This document shows positions 1 through 11,068 of a DNA stretch of 64,000 bases, piece after piece. This stretch comes from Labia minor (lineage: Eukaryota; Arthropoda; Insecta; Dermaptera; Spongiphoridae). Position 1 is the first letter of the stretch. Every line of letters begins with the position of its first letter. The notes under the pieces were generated by a model that was not told the DNA's origin, searched no databases, and saw nothing but the letters and a program-made list of their open reading frames with translations. The DNA lies in contig OY720347.1 in assembly GCA_963082975.1 (NCBI GenBank), positions 15,234,225 through 15,298,224 on the forward strand, in the 5' to 3' direction. The translations under genes were made by a program, and so were the position numbers.

Positions 1-2
1 AT

Positions 3-199
3 TCAATCCTGGCAAATGAGAATTCACCCCAAAAGTTGGCGGGGTGCCTACAACAAGAAGGACAGCGTCTTAAGTCCCTGGAAGGGAGGCTTAAGAAGAC
101 GAGGACAGGCTGGAAAGGAGGGCTCAACGTAACGACAAACCACAGAGATTTACTCGCTGTTGCTTTTCTAAGGCAGGGGACACCTTGGCCAGTAAGTGA
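3..199 (+). CDS. Possible partial exon, unknown product
   Basis: The frame is open from the left edge of the window to a stop at 225-227, about 74 codons, with no ATG near its start, so any gene would begin outside the window. The stretch is clearly richer in G+C than the DNA that follows. At 200-205 there is a consensus splice donor (GTAAGT), so the exon would end in residues read as GTPWP. The predicted peptide is basic and polar, with a run of Lys/Arg/Gly around its middle, and I recognise no domain. It could equally be an old transposon fragment. Confidence 0.25.
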
Positions 200-239
200 C
201 AATCCAAATGACAGTCACCCTCAGTAACACTTCCCTCGC

Positions 240-1868
240 ATTGATTTATAATAAAGGAACGGGACAAAAACATTTCCAGTTTGGCTAAATTCAGAAATAG
301 TCGTACTAAATAAATATCCTAAGTATTTTTTTGCTCTAATATCGCGTTCTAGGTTAATCGTTTTTTTTATGCTAATTGATTAAGGATAAATTTTAAAATT
401 ACCAATTCCAAAGGCCCTAATCAAATAAACATGATTTTTAGGGTGCATGCGAAATCATGAGCCTCGGCTCTGTGTGAAAAGGGATTTCAACTGAATGTAT
501 AATTTATATACCCATTTCATAAAATTTGTAATCTATATTTATTAAATGGATATTTTGATTTTTAATGTTAATTTTTTTAAATTATTGAATTTACTATAAA
601 CAAATAGATATACCATTTAATAAGAAAAGATGTGAAGGAAAGTAACATACATTTACTTTCAATTCAATTGAACATCCACTCTCTTCCATAAATGAAATAA
701 AATATAAAATATATTAATATATTTATTTGATTTATTCTAAATATTATTTATTTAATAATACATATAATTTTTTTTATGAGACTTAATCTTTTTTCACTTG
801 TTTAATTTCAAAATTGATTCAATGATCCTACAAAAAAAAAAGATTAAGATTATTTGTGAATTATTAAATGGAATTTGATTTGTCCCCAATATATTTAATG
901 GAACGTGTAGTCAGACAAATCGAAAGCAGCTTTGAACATTTCAATGGAATATCTATCTATTTAAGCAAAAACTCAGTATTCACAGAAACATACATACACA
1001 CACACACACACAAATATATATATATATAGTATATATGTCTACACTCCTATATAGTAAGAAGTGTATCGAAAATAATAAGGGTGGAGAGTTCATTAAAACT
1101 AAAAGCCTGGTATCTGGAGCCGCATATTCTCAAGAGTTTTTCTGCATCCTTAATTAGACCCCTGTTTTTTTACGGGCAGATATCATTTCAATTCTCTTCA
1201 GCTCTGAGAGGATCGATAACTTGTTTTTTCCTATCTCTCTAATTTTTTTGTTTTTTTTTTTGCCTCTCTCTCTTTAATAATCAGAATAAATTCCTAAAAA
1301 GCAGAGAATTCTCTCCCTAGGCTTTTTATACCTTTCTTATCCAAATAAACTATGGTTTTTCAATTTAATTGTTTACTCGGCCCATTCTGACTCTAACAAT
1401 GTCTTTTGTTTTATCAAAAAGTCATGTTCATTTTTTTTTCATTTCATCGAATTTTCGTCTTTATGAAACTAACATTCAGCTCTCCTGCTTTATATTTCGT
1501 TCGTTTCTTTTTCATATTTTAATTTAAATCTAATTAATAATAAACTTTTGTAATAAATGATTGTAATAATGTTGTTGTTGTTGTATTTTTTTTTTGAAAT
1601 TTATTTATATCTAGTTGCTTTTCATTTAAACTTAATTATAATTTTCAAATAATATTTTTATTCTTTCAAATGTGTTAGCCTTTTAATAAGTAAAGTATAA
1701 TATCATAAACTCTTCTTTTTCACTATTGAATAAAGATTTATTTAGTATTAATATTCGTATATATAAATAGAAAAATAAATTAATTTTAAATTTTAAAATG
1801 TAAATGGTCCTGAAGGGCCTTGTAATTTGAAATAATATTATTAATATAGAGAAATCAAATAAGTATTT
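240..1868. other. AT-rich DNA with simple repeats only
   Basis: No gene or recognisable element is visible. It contains a (CA)n then (TA)n microsatellite at about 993-1028, T-rich runs near 1246-1260, and a short (GTT)n at about 1570-1584. Confidence 0.6.
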
Positions 1869-1869
1869 A

Positions 1870-2040
1870 ATTCAGAAAAATTGAAAAAAAAACAATTCGA
1901 AAATATTCAAAAGTTTGGCCACAAAATCATCTTACCTATTTTTTAAGAACCATATTGAAAAAAATTGGGAAAAAATCGAAAATGTTCAAAAGTTTGGCAA
2001 AAAAATGTGTGGGTCAGTGGGTCATAGGTTCGCCATCACT
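1870..2040 (-). mobile_element. Solo end of a hAT-like element
   Basis: Read on the minus strand the element starts at 2040 with CAGTGATGGCGAACCTATGA, a typical hAT terminus (CAG then a GCGAACC-type core). Inside, the phrase AAATGTTCAAAAGTTTGGC occurs twice in slightly different form (near 1900-1918 and 1979-1999), and a closely related phrase occurs in the element at 42800-43046. I could not find the other terminus or a matching 8-bp duplication, so this is a truncated copy or single end. Confidence 0.5.
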
Positions 2041-2146
2041 GCTATAGGCCATAGCCCCCCTCACATATTTCAATAGTTTTAAACTAAATACATGAATAAT
2101 TTTCTAGCATTTATAAGATGTCTTAACAAAATGTTTGCAATAAAAT

Positions 2147-2148
<2 letters not shown>

Positions 2149-2181
<33 letters not shown>
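2149..2181. repeat. (TA)n microsatellite
   Basis: About 16 consecutive TA units. Confidence 0.9.
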
Positions 2182-2185
<4 letters not shown>

Positions 2186-2344
2186 TATAAGCTAATTTTA
2201 AAATAGATATTCTCACAGATTAATAATAATTTTCAAAGTATTATATTTTAAGTATTTTATTATAGTAAAAAATATTGAAATTAAAAATAGAACAGTTTAC
2301 GAAGCTTGGAAGAGAAATACTTCTCCATGACTAAAATAAATAAA

Positions 2345-2380
2345 AACAATACCTCCCTTACTATCGTCGGTCGGTAAAAA
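2345..2380 (-). repeat. Family A 5' end fragment
   Basis: On the minus strand this reads TTTTTACCGACCGACGATAG followed by TAAGGGAGGTATTG, identical to the first ~35 bases of the full family A copy at 20767. Only the 5' head is present; flanking DNA is unrelated AT-rich sequence. Confidence 0.75.
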
Positions 2381-3829
2381 ATGAATATGTCAAAACTACA
2401 AAAATTGAGTAACATCCGAAATAATAAAAGAACGTAAAACTAGTTCAGCATGGGACAAGGGGAACGGACTTTCTGAACAATGTAATAACATTCTAAGGTC
2501 ATGGATATACGGGTACGATCCGGAAAAAAAAATTCAAAAGGCGATGAAGACAAACAGTAATTATTTAGTATTTTATTCAGTGACTAGCTGACTACTACTT
2601 TTACGTTTGGACGTAATGAAAAAATTTAAACAGTTAAATTATGATATCTCCTTCTTAATTTGAGAAATGATGCCTGGCCATTTTGCAGTTTGATTCCTTT
2701 TCATTATTATGGACAAAATTCGATACCAAATAACTAAAATTATAAATAAAAAATGAAAATTTAAATTGAACATAATAAAAGGAATTGATGAATGTTGAAA
2801 GATTTCAGAATTTATTTAGCAACTAATAATAGATTGTTATTAGTATTTGATTTACTTACTTCTTTATTGAAATGAATTACTGAAATACATATCTATCTAT
2901 TCCAAATTTATATCTATTATATATTCTATTCTTAGTATCCATAGATAACCTTCGTTAATACACGTATTTTTATATTTTCATTTTTCTAATTCTTCTAATT
3001 AATTAAATTGTAGATTGATGAAGAATTCCATAGACAATGACTGTCATATAAAACAGCAAGCATCCACAGCTATAAATAACTAACTATCCCTCTCTTGAAG
3101 AGAGTGACATTTACGAGATTTCCTTGTAATGCCACTTAATAACGGAATACGAATACAGCATTAAAGACGAAGCCCATAAGGCAACGGATAGAAATAGATT
3201 TAATATTAAAATACAATAATTGTATTATAACAGGCAAATACAATAGATCTATTTATTGACTAAATATACATATAATGTAGGTTATATAATTCACATCAGT
3301 GGAGAGATTAATCTTTTATCTATTATTATTATGTACTCAAAATGTTGACTTGTAGATAAATATTATTAATAACAATAAGAAATAGTATATTATTTATAGG
3401 AAAAATAATAAAACAAAAACTATTTCTATAAAAACAATTAAAAAATAGATAATAATAATTAAATTTAGCCAAAATTAAATTTTTAAAAAATTAATGAATA
3501 TTAATTAATTTTAAAGAATGTGCAAAAATGTAGAATACACTATATATACAAAAATTGAAAAAGAATACAAATTACGAACCGTTGAAATAAATATGGAATT
3601 TTACGTGTTGATCTTAAACAAAACAAGTCCTTATACGACGGTTCGCTTATAATTAAGGTAGAAACGCTTCATCTAGTCGGGTAGGTGGCTACTATCGTCT
3701 TCCAATTCCTTTCTCACACCAAAAAGGTTAGTTTTCAAGATATATAAGACCGCGCCATATCCCTCGGTTTTAATTTATATATTTTACTTATATCTATTAT
3801 ATTTATTTTCAAAAATATAGTAATACATC
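2381..3829. other. AT-rich DNA, nothing recognised
   Basis: No ORF or repeat that I could support. Two short less AT-rich patches (about 2440-2530 and 3020-3190) carry no visible domain or splice-bounded frame. Confidence 0.5.
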
Positions 3830-3837
3830 TTATAATG

Positions 3838-4148
3838 CAGAGGTTGCCAAAGTGGTGGTCCGTGGACCACTAGTGGTCCGCGAGAAAATTTCGCTGGTCC
3901 GCAGAAAAATGTGGAATATCCTTACTCATCATGTTAAGTTATGTTTTAAGATGCATTAAAACATGATTCAATTCATAACAATACGTGATAATAGTTTCAT
4001 TTTATTAACTAGGTACATTTTATGTGTTCTTTGATTACAATTTTTATTTATAAATATATTTAACACTTAAAAAAATCCTATTAGTGGTCCGCGGGATTTA
4101 AATTATGAATTAACTGGTCCGTGGTGTCAAAAAGTTTGGCGACCGCTG
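3838..4148. mobile_element. hAT-type MITE, complete, with 8-bp TSD
   Basis: The termini are CAGAGGTTGCCAAAGTGG on the left and the complement of CAGCGGTCGCCAAACTTTTT on the right. The element is flanked by an exact 8-bp target duplication TTATAATG (3830-3837 and 4149-4156), diagnostic of the hAT superfamily. The left part contains several TGGTCCGYG-type subterminal repeats (near 3854-3900) and one or two more lie near 4083 and 4112. There is no coding capacity in the 311 bp, so it is non-autonomous. The perfect duplication suggests a comparatively recent insertion. Confidence 0.9.
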
Positions 4149-4179
4149 TTATAATGTATATATATATATATGTATATTG

Positions 4180-4400
4180 GCCGTCATATAAACAAGACGT
4201 ATTTTAGTGTCAGTTTTAATGTCGAGGTTTCTTCTAAATGTCGGAAGTCAAAGATTACCTATCTATTCAACCTAAAATATCAAATTTGACTCTTGCTCAC
4301 ACAGACTAAGACCTAGAATTTTAAAAATTCCCTTTTGAAAAACTTTATTAAAAATGGGGCCAAAACGTCTAGACTCGAAACTCACAATAAAACATAAAAA
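4180..4400 (+). repeat. Family F repeat, Penelope-like tail candidate
   Basis: Shares a series of blocks in the same order with 19480-19720: a TTGACTCTTG.TCACACAG block, a GACCTAGAATTTTAAAAAT block, then a degenerate GCCAAAACGTCTAGA that is GCCGAAACGTCAAGA in the other copy. The last motif resembles the CGAAACGTC strand of hammerhead-like motifs common in Penelope-like elements. Assignment to that class is an inference; that the two copies are related is seen directly. Confidence 0.45.
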
Positions 4401-6725
4401 TAATCCCGAAACAAATTATCATAATATCTTATATATATAATAAATATTAAAATGTATGATCTATATATATACTATATTTTGAACCCATGAATTTATTGAT
4501 TATATATGTTTATTAATTTAATTGATATGGGGAGAGAAGAAGATTAAATACAACTTATAGCAGATTTTAAAGTAGGACCTCTGAGACTTGGGATATAATT
4601 TCAATTTTAATTGATTGATAAATCTGTTTAAATTTAATTCCGTTCAGTATGCCTGACTTAAATTTAATCTTATTTCATCGTATAATATCTACTCCCACAT
4701 ACCCAGCATACTTAAATTTACTAAAATTACCAGAAACAATCAATTTTTAATTATTAAATATTTAAGTGGTAGAGAAAACATATTTATTTTTTAAAGACAT
4801 GGTATTTTGGGTTATAAATAAAATTATTGATAAATTTAGAATCATTCCAATATATATATATATATATATATATATCCCAAGAAACAAATCTATGAATTTC
4901 ACTGAAATTAATAATTAAAATTTAAACCTTTCCAAGCATGAGGATATCTAAAAAAAAGTGCTATAGTAGTCATTTAGTAAGAAAATATCAGCAACAGTGA
5001 GGGATTGGTTAACTAAGAAGTAAGGGAACGCATAGTGGGAGCAAAAATAGTCCTATTTTCAGCAAACTATTTTTTTTCCATATAAGTTTTTATTTTTTCT
5101 TATTCTTACTATACAAAATTTTAACGAACACAAACAAAGAAATTCTAATAGTAGATTTATGTGGGAGTTGTCGTGACATGAAAAAGCACTGGTACGTGTT
5201 CAGGTTCTGAAAAAAGGTAAGGGAACGTCGTTCCCCCGCGTTCCCCTCCCAATATACCACTGATCAGCAACATGTTAATTTTAATTTATTTTTTAGTGTT
5301 TATTACTATTTAGATTTCCCTATCAATAAAATATTTTCGATACCCCTTTTTCGGTTTTTACTTTAAAATTTTTGGAAACCACTTTTATTGGATTTACTAA
5401 ATTATTATTATTATTATTATTATGATTTTATTGCACTTTATTATTTTATTGCACTTTATTATTATTATTAAACTTTATTGAAATGGTTAATCGTATCATT
5501 TCTTCTAATTTGTTATCCTTACATCATAACTAAACACTTAGAAAGAACATAAAATTAGTTATAAATAAATAAAGTAATCTCAATATAATAGAAATGATAA
5601 ACTGGTTTTATAAGTGTTAAATTATATGAATTTTTTCTAAAATACCATAATTATAAACCAAAATAATATCTAAGATCATATTGTTATTATTTGACAGAAA
5701 GTTTTAAATACATTTTCTTTGATCTTAAGAGATTGTATGTGTGGTAGCCTAGATGTATTTTCCTTTTGACAGATCGAATATAAGGTGATAGTAATTGAAG
5801 TTGAATTATTAATATCTCAAAGGTACAATAGAAATTAGAATATAATAGCTCATTTCCTTTGAGAAGATAATGAAATATCACATGAATTGTAAAGTAATTT
5901 TCACTCAATTTCCCAGAGGTTAATTGAATATTGAAAAGAGAAATTTCAATCAATAAGAAAAAGCATGAATATTATTTATATTATTACGAATGAAAGAAAA
6001 AAAAATAACAGAAAAAGTAAGAGAGAGAGAGGGAGAAAAAATATATAAGTTGAATTTGAAAAAGTTAAAAGTTAATTTTCACTCTCTTCAATGATCATGA
6101 AATTAAGCATGTTTTACTTTTTTTAATTAAAAAATTCAATTCCTTGTCTAGAATTAAGACGAAGTGGGGAAAAAGGGACGAAAAAAAAGATGTAAAAAGT
6201 TTATTTCCAGGCGATTGCATTGCATTTATTTTCATTTTTTTTTAATGACTACGTAAAAAAATAAATTTACAAGTTTACCACATAAATTTAATTATAAACA
6301 TTAAGGTTGATTGACACTATGATTAATATAAATTTCTATGTGTAATAGTCATTAGACGTATCATTAATTAACTTTGCTGAAAATTTATAAAAATTAATTA
6401 TTTTAATAAATATGACATATAAAACGAATTTTCACATTATTCAAAATATGGCAAGATTGTTGTCCATGATATAAGGATTGGTATTACTTTATATTTATGA
6501 CCTAATAAAAAACAAATAAAGAGTTATCAGCAAAATTCACCTTATTACGACTTACGAGTACTTTTCACAATATTCTTCATTCCTTGGATTCTCTTTTGCA
6601 TGCATTTTAATTCATTTTAGAACCAATTTTTTCTTTTCCATTGAGGTAATTACAAAATATACATTTTGAATATATCCATTGCTTCCTCTAATCAATTGCT
6701 TAATTGATTTAGGCTTATAGATGTT
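4401..6725. other. AT-rich DNA, microsatellites
   Basis: Contains (TA)n at about 4852-4874, (ATT)n with a short GCACTTTATTATTTTATT duplication at about 5400-5470, and AG-rich purine tract near 6020-6040. Apparent reading frames (for example 5687-5953 on the minus strand) have no recognisable domain and the composition of non-coding DNA. Confidence 0.5.
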
Positions 6726-6839
6726 ATCTAAAGCTCTGGTTCTAACAAAAAAACATTTTCGACTTTTTTCAAAGTTCTAAAAAAAAGAAAAATGTTTTTT
6801 AAAAAAATAGATGAAATGTTTTTGCGATCAGGCTCTTAA

Positions 6840-6914
6840 ACATTTTCTATTTTTCAATATGGTTCTAAGTATCACCAAGTGTGCCCGACTATTGAAAAAG
6901 GTTGCCGACCCCTG
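6840..6914 (-). mobile_element. Solo hAT-like terminus
   Basis: On the minus strand the sequence begins CAGGGGTCGGCAACCTTTTT, a common hAT terminus form. The DNA next to it is GTATATGG, but no second copy of those 8 bases and no opposite end could be found, so this is a single terminus or a badly decayed copy whose interior may extend to about 6730. Confidence 0.45.
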
Positions 6915-6919
6915 GTATA

Positions 6920-8340
6920 TGGGATAAAAAGCAAACAAATCTTCCTGAAATTGATGTTTGTCATTTTAATACCTAAGGATACCTCCATAACGATCTCCCT
7001 TTCATTATTCCCTTTATATTCAACATTGAAGAATTTTTGGAACAACTGAAATTCATTTTGGGATGAACGTCAACTATAATTATAAGAAAGTTATGAAAAA
7101 TTAACACACGAAAGTATTTCAGTTTAAAAGAATTAGAAGACTAGATTGAATATTAGGAATAATGTTGAATGTTAAAACCAAGACATATCAATATAAAATT
7201 TGTTTACTGGAGGAAACAAAATTTTTATTGCATTTTTTTTTATTTATAAATAAAACACTATACGAGTTACGATTAAATATTTTTAAGGATTTAAAAAAAA
7301 GTATCGTAAAAATATGTATCTACATTTATAATGTTTTTCATCAAAATTTCATAAAATTTTTCTTATAAAAAAAGGGGGAAATAGAGAGATCCCCTTTATA
7401 TTTATTATATATACCTACCATGGGGATTTTAACAACTTATGTACGACCTATAAAATATCAGATAAAAAACTGAAGACATCTGCTCTCTTTATATACAATC
7501 TGTAAAATTGAAATTTATTCACCAAATCTACATTATTAACAAATTTAAGTAAATAATTTTACGTATATAATATATACCCACGAAAATTTTACTTAATTTT
7601 TACTATTTTTTTTTAGTATAGTTTTAAATAAAATAAAGGAATTTTATTTTATAAATAGTGATGTAATTGTGAAAATATAAATCTTTTGAGAGAATAATTA
7701 AAAAATTAAAAGATAAAAGATCAATTTAACTATGTTCTGAAAGTTTAATAAATAATAAATTTATATTTTTTAATTAATTAATAAATTAAGGACCTATAAT
7801 CATAATTGATTTTTTTTTATTACCATAAATGTTGATTTATGTGATTTATGTGCCTGATAAGTTATTCATGTTTCTCACTTACAATTAGTTTTATTCCAAG
7901 CCTTATATTAATTCAATTTATCTTTATTTAGAATATTGCCAATTTAAACAAATAAATGAAACCTATCATTTAATTCAAGTGGAATTTATAATTAATCAAA
8001 AAGTAAAGATTATATTATTTTGTTTAATATAGAAATAGAGATGTAATATCACTTTAAATGGCAGATTGGAAGTTGAACCGGCTAAATTTAATTGAAATCA
8101 ATTGCAATTATTCTCTCTCTAGAATAATCCGTAATCTGTCACATTATGTACATGTTAGACACGTAGAATATACCAACGAAATTCAATTGTTTTATATTAT
8201 TATTGTTAATTCCATTTGGTTCTTTTTTTTAGAAATCATCTACGCCCACATAATAAATTTAATTAAAGATATCTTCTATTATATAAATAATTATTATTAT
8301 TAATTTTTAATCTGTTTATCAATATTATATGTATGTGGGA
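6920..8340. other. AT-rich DNA, nothing recognised
   Basis: No supported feature. Apparent reading frames at 7162-7368 and 8058-8303 are rich in Ile, Asn, Lys and Tyr, as expected of translated AT-rich DNA. Confidence 0.5.
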
Positions 8341-8350
8341 AGTGAAAGTT

Positions 8351-8678
8351 GTGGCCGAGGGATACTCGGTGACGGGGGTATCTCGCGACTCTCTCTTATC
8401 CTAAAAACCCTGGAAAGAGCTATTGTCTACATCTTATGTTGTAAAATGTTTCCCTAGCCCATTTTCCCACGCGAGGGGAAATGCAGCGGGTTCCCTCATC
8501 CCCAATCATGCAAGGCCTTTGGACCTTCTCCCGATCCCTCTCCCACCACAATTTATGCTCAACGAGAGATCACTGTGACCAGAGATATTGAGAGTGTCTG
8601 AATTGTAAAATAATTTATATATTTATTGTAAATAAACCGTTGTTAAGAAATCTATAATACTATAGAATAGTCCTGGCA
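8351..8678 (+). repeat. GC-richer block, possible solo LTR
   Basis: A compositionally distinct block starts TGTGGCCGAGGGATACTCGG and, after a GC-rich 230 bp, runs into AATAAA (8631-8636) and a possible terminal CA. TG...CA ends with a polyadenylation signal near the end would fit a solo LTR, but I find no matching 5-bp target duplication or second LTR. An alternative is a Pol III-derived repeat, since GTGGCCGAG resembles an A box of Leu/Ser tRNA. Confidence 0.25.
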
Positions 8679-9017
8679 TATTTTTTATCTTTTAAAATGT
8701 TTTATTTTAAACAAATCTACAAATAATGATAAATTCAAATATATGAATAAAATATCTTGTTATAAAAACAGGTTTATTAAATTTGTTATTTTCTATTATG
8801 ATTTTCTACCCCAAAACGGGGAAGGGTGGAATCGATAATAAATAAATAAAATAAATATTATGATTTTCTAAAAACCTAAAAAGAAAATAATTTCTAGTTA
8901 TGACGTCAAATTAATATAATTTTAAAAAATTAACAAAGAAACAAATAATATAATTATAATTTATTATTTATTTTAAATCCAATTTTGATTCTAAATAAAA
9001 ATAAATAGGCAATTGGA

Positions 9018-10197
9018 CAGGGCTTCGAACCGTTATTTTTTTCGTTTCGGTTTTCGTTCCGGTTCAATAAAAAAAAAATATCAGTTCGGTTCCGGTTTTC
9101 GTTCCGGCAAAAATAACGGTTTTTTTCGGTTTTCGGTTTTCGGTTCAGCTCCGATTAATTAATTTTAAAGACCTTTTATTTGTATTAGAAATTTAGGTCG
9201 GGGTATGCCGAGTCTGCCATAAATATATAAAAATATTTCTTGCTACCACCCTAAATCATACTACATGAATTGATACAATATAATATAAATAATAATAATT
9301 AATTAAAGGTATAATAATTAGAAGTATATAATATAAGATGTTAATATAATTTATTAAACGGAACAAATAAGTATGAATATTTTTTTACATCCTTCCACTT
9401 TTAAACACTCAACAAACGAAACAAATTCGTATATTTAATGTTAAAGTATACAGGATTCTTGGATATATTTACTTATAATTATAACTAGAATTATAAAAGA
9501 TGAAAATTATACCTCTAATTATTAAAATATCTTCCAATATATTTTTATTTAAACTATTTCTATTGTCTCGTAAAATAAACTTTAAACCAGAGAAAGCTCT
9601 TTCAACACTAACTTGTGTTGCAGTATCTCCTAAAACCAGCGTTGCAATTTTGTTAAAATGAGGATATGTATTTTTATTTTCCTCCCAAAATTCTAAAATA
9701 AGTTTTTTACTGTCTAATCTTCGTACTTGGTCAAAGGTTTTCAATATTTGTTTAAATTTATTTAATAATTTTATTTATATTTATGAATCATTTTCTTTAT
9801 ATCAATACATAACCCTGTAACAAATGGAATAAATAATTTAAAAAATTAATACTATCATTAAATCAAAATATCAGTATTAAACAAACGATGAAAACATTAA
9901 ATTCTGTATTGCGACTACGAGACGCTGCCAACACAACCGAAGGGAGAGTATGACTAGGACACTAATTTTTGAAATAAAGTTTTTAGCGACACCATGCAGT
10001 GCGAGGCATAACTAATTGAAAAAAATTCGGGCTTGGGTGTTGCCAAAACACCTCTTGTGGCAACTCTGGATTGAACACGTACTGAACCGAAATAAACCGA
10101 TATTATTTTTTTCGGTTCAGCTCCGGTTTTCGTTCCGACAAAAATACCGGTTTTTTTCGGTTTTCGGTTTTCGGTTCAGTTCCGGTTCGAAGCCCTG
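9018..10197 (-). mobile_element. hAT element, internally deleted, 8-bp TSD
   Basis: The ends are CAGGGCTTCGAACCG and its complement, and the element is flanked by an exact 8-bp duplication CAATTGGA (9010-9017 and 10198-10205). Both subterminal regions (9040-9150 and 10100-10190) carry many TTTTCGGTTTTCGGTTC-type repeats, which in hAT elements are transposase-binding arrays. The 1,180-bp interior holds only the C-terminal end of the transposase on the minus strand, so the copy is non-autonomous. Confidence 0.92.
9469..9744 (-). pseudogene. hAT transposase C-terminal (dimerisation) fragment
   Basis: About 91 codons on the minus strand encode the hAT C-terminal dimerisation region. Visible landmarks are YPHFNKIATLVL, then the family signature TQVSVERAFSGLKFIL, followed by DNRNSL and an ILEDILIIRG helix. 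A full hAT transposase is about 600-700 residues, so the BED finger and most of the RNase-H-like catalytic core are missing. It lies inside a properly bounded hAT element, which settles the assignment. The remaining frame is open with no stop until the end of the domain; the tail after the helix looks like read-through into AT-rich DNA. Confidence 0.88.
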
Positions 10198-10480
10198 CAA
10201 TTGGATCTTTAATAATTTTCTATATAATTATTAATAATTATTGAAATCATTTACTGATAAAATAGTTGTTTTAATTTAATGATAATATATTAAAATACGA
10301 GTATACTAAAGATTTACTTCTTAATAATTGATAATTATATATCTCTCTTTCGATGACGATGACTTGAAAGGTTTTGCAGACTTCATTTTAATTCCCTATT
10401 TTTTTGCTTTGTTTATTGTTTTTTTTTATTGTATTTCCTTGTAAATCATTTTTTTTCCCGCCAATCTTTCTTTTTCTTAT

Positions 10481-11068
10481 TACTATCTCGTGAGAGATAG
10501 TATTGCGATCACGAAAATTTTCGATGTTGAGATTTTGATGTTTTTATACGTTTTGAAGGTTCCTGAATCATTTTCACCAAGGTTGAGAAAAATGTCTGTG
10601 TGTGTGTGTATGTAACCAAGATTACGAAAAAACGGTTTGAGCTAGAATGATGAAATTTGGTACATGAGCATTATTCAAAATTCGTAGTTTTCTATCAACT
10701 TTTGAGAAATGTAGCTCAACCGGAAGAGGGTCATTACTTACAACGTTTTGATTTTTTTTCCTCTAAAGTGACCGTAAAGATAAAGATATATGTTTGATAA
10801 TTTTTCACATGATTAATAATTGTATAAAACTGCTATATATATAATTTCAGCTTGATTGATTCGCTGAAAGTACCAGAATTAATTTTTTAACACTGCAAAT
10901 CTCACGCGCCAACACGTGTAGTGGTGCCATCAACAAAAAGCCAAACATGCGCTGGTTTAATATTTATTATTTATAATTTATAATTAATTAAATTTAATTT
11001 AAATATAATATATTATGTTATTTAATCCAATTCAAATTGCGAGATAGTCGAGTGGAGACACTCCAGCT
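10481..11068 (+). mobile_element. Family B, Helentron-like (HINE/DINE-type) element, copy 1
   Basis: Starts with a hairpin ACTATCTC-GTGA-GAGATAGT (10482-10501). It then has the box CCAAGGTTGAGAAAAATGT (10577-10595), a (TG)n microsatellite, and the core ACGGTTTGAGCTAGAATGAT followed by GAAATTTGGTA. Near the end CGAGATAGT (11040-11048) is complementary to the 5' ACTATCTCG, and the element closes with a hairpin GAGTG-GAGA-CACTC (11050-11063) and CAGCT. Subterminal inverted motifs, a central microsatellite and a 3' hairpin are the known plan of HINE/DINE-1 elements. No coding capacity. Confidence 0.65.

Noticed and set aside
5687..5953. Minus-strand open frame of 88 codons
   Set aside because: AT-biased residue composition, no domain, no splice context; typical chance frame in AT-rich DNA. 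The same applies to 7162-7368, 8058-8303, 18025-18219, 29596-29946, 38770-39018, 49364-49591, 52246-52440 and 61425-61619.
10016..10234. Plus-strand open frame in the hAT right end
   Set aside because: It reads through the TTTTCGG subterminal repeats and across the 8-bp duplication into flanking DNA, so it cannot be a gene.
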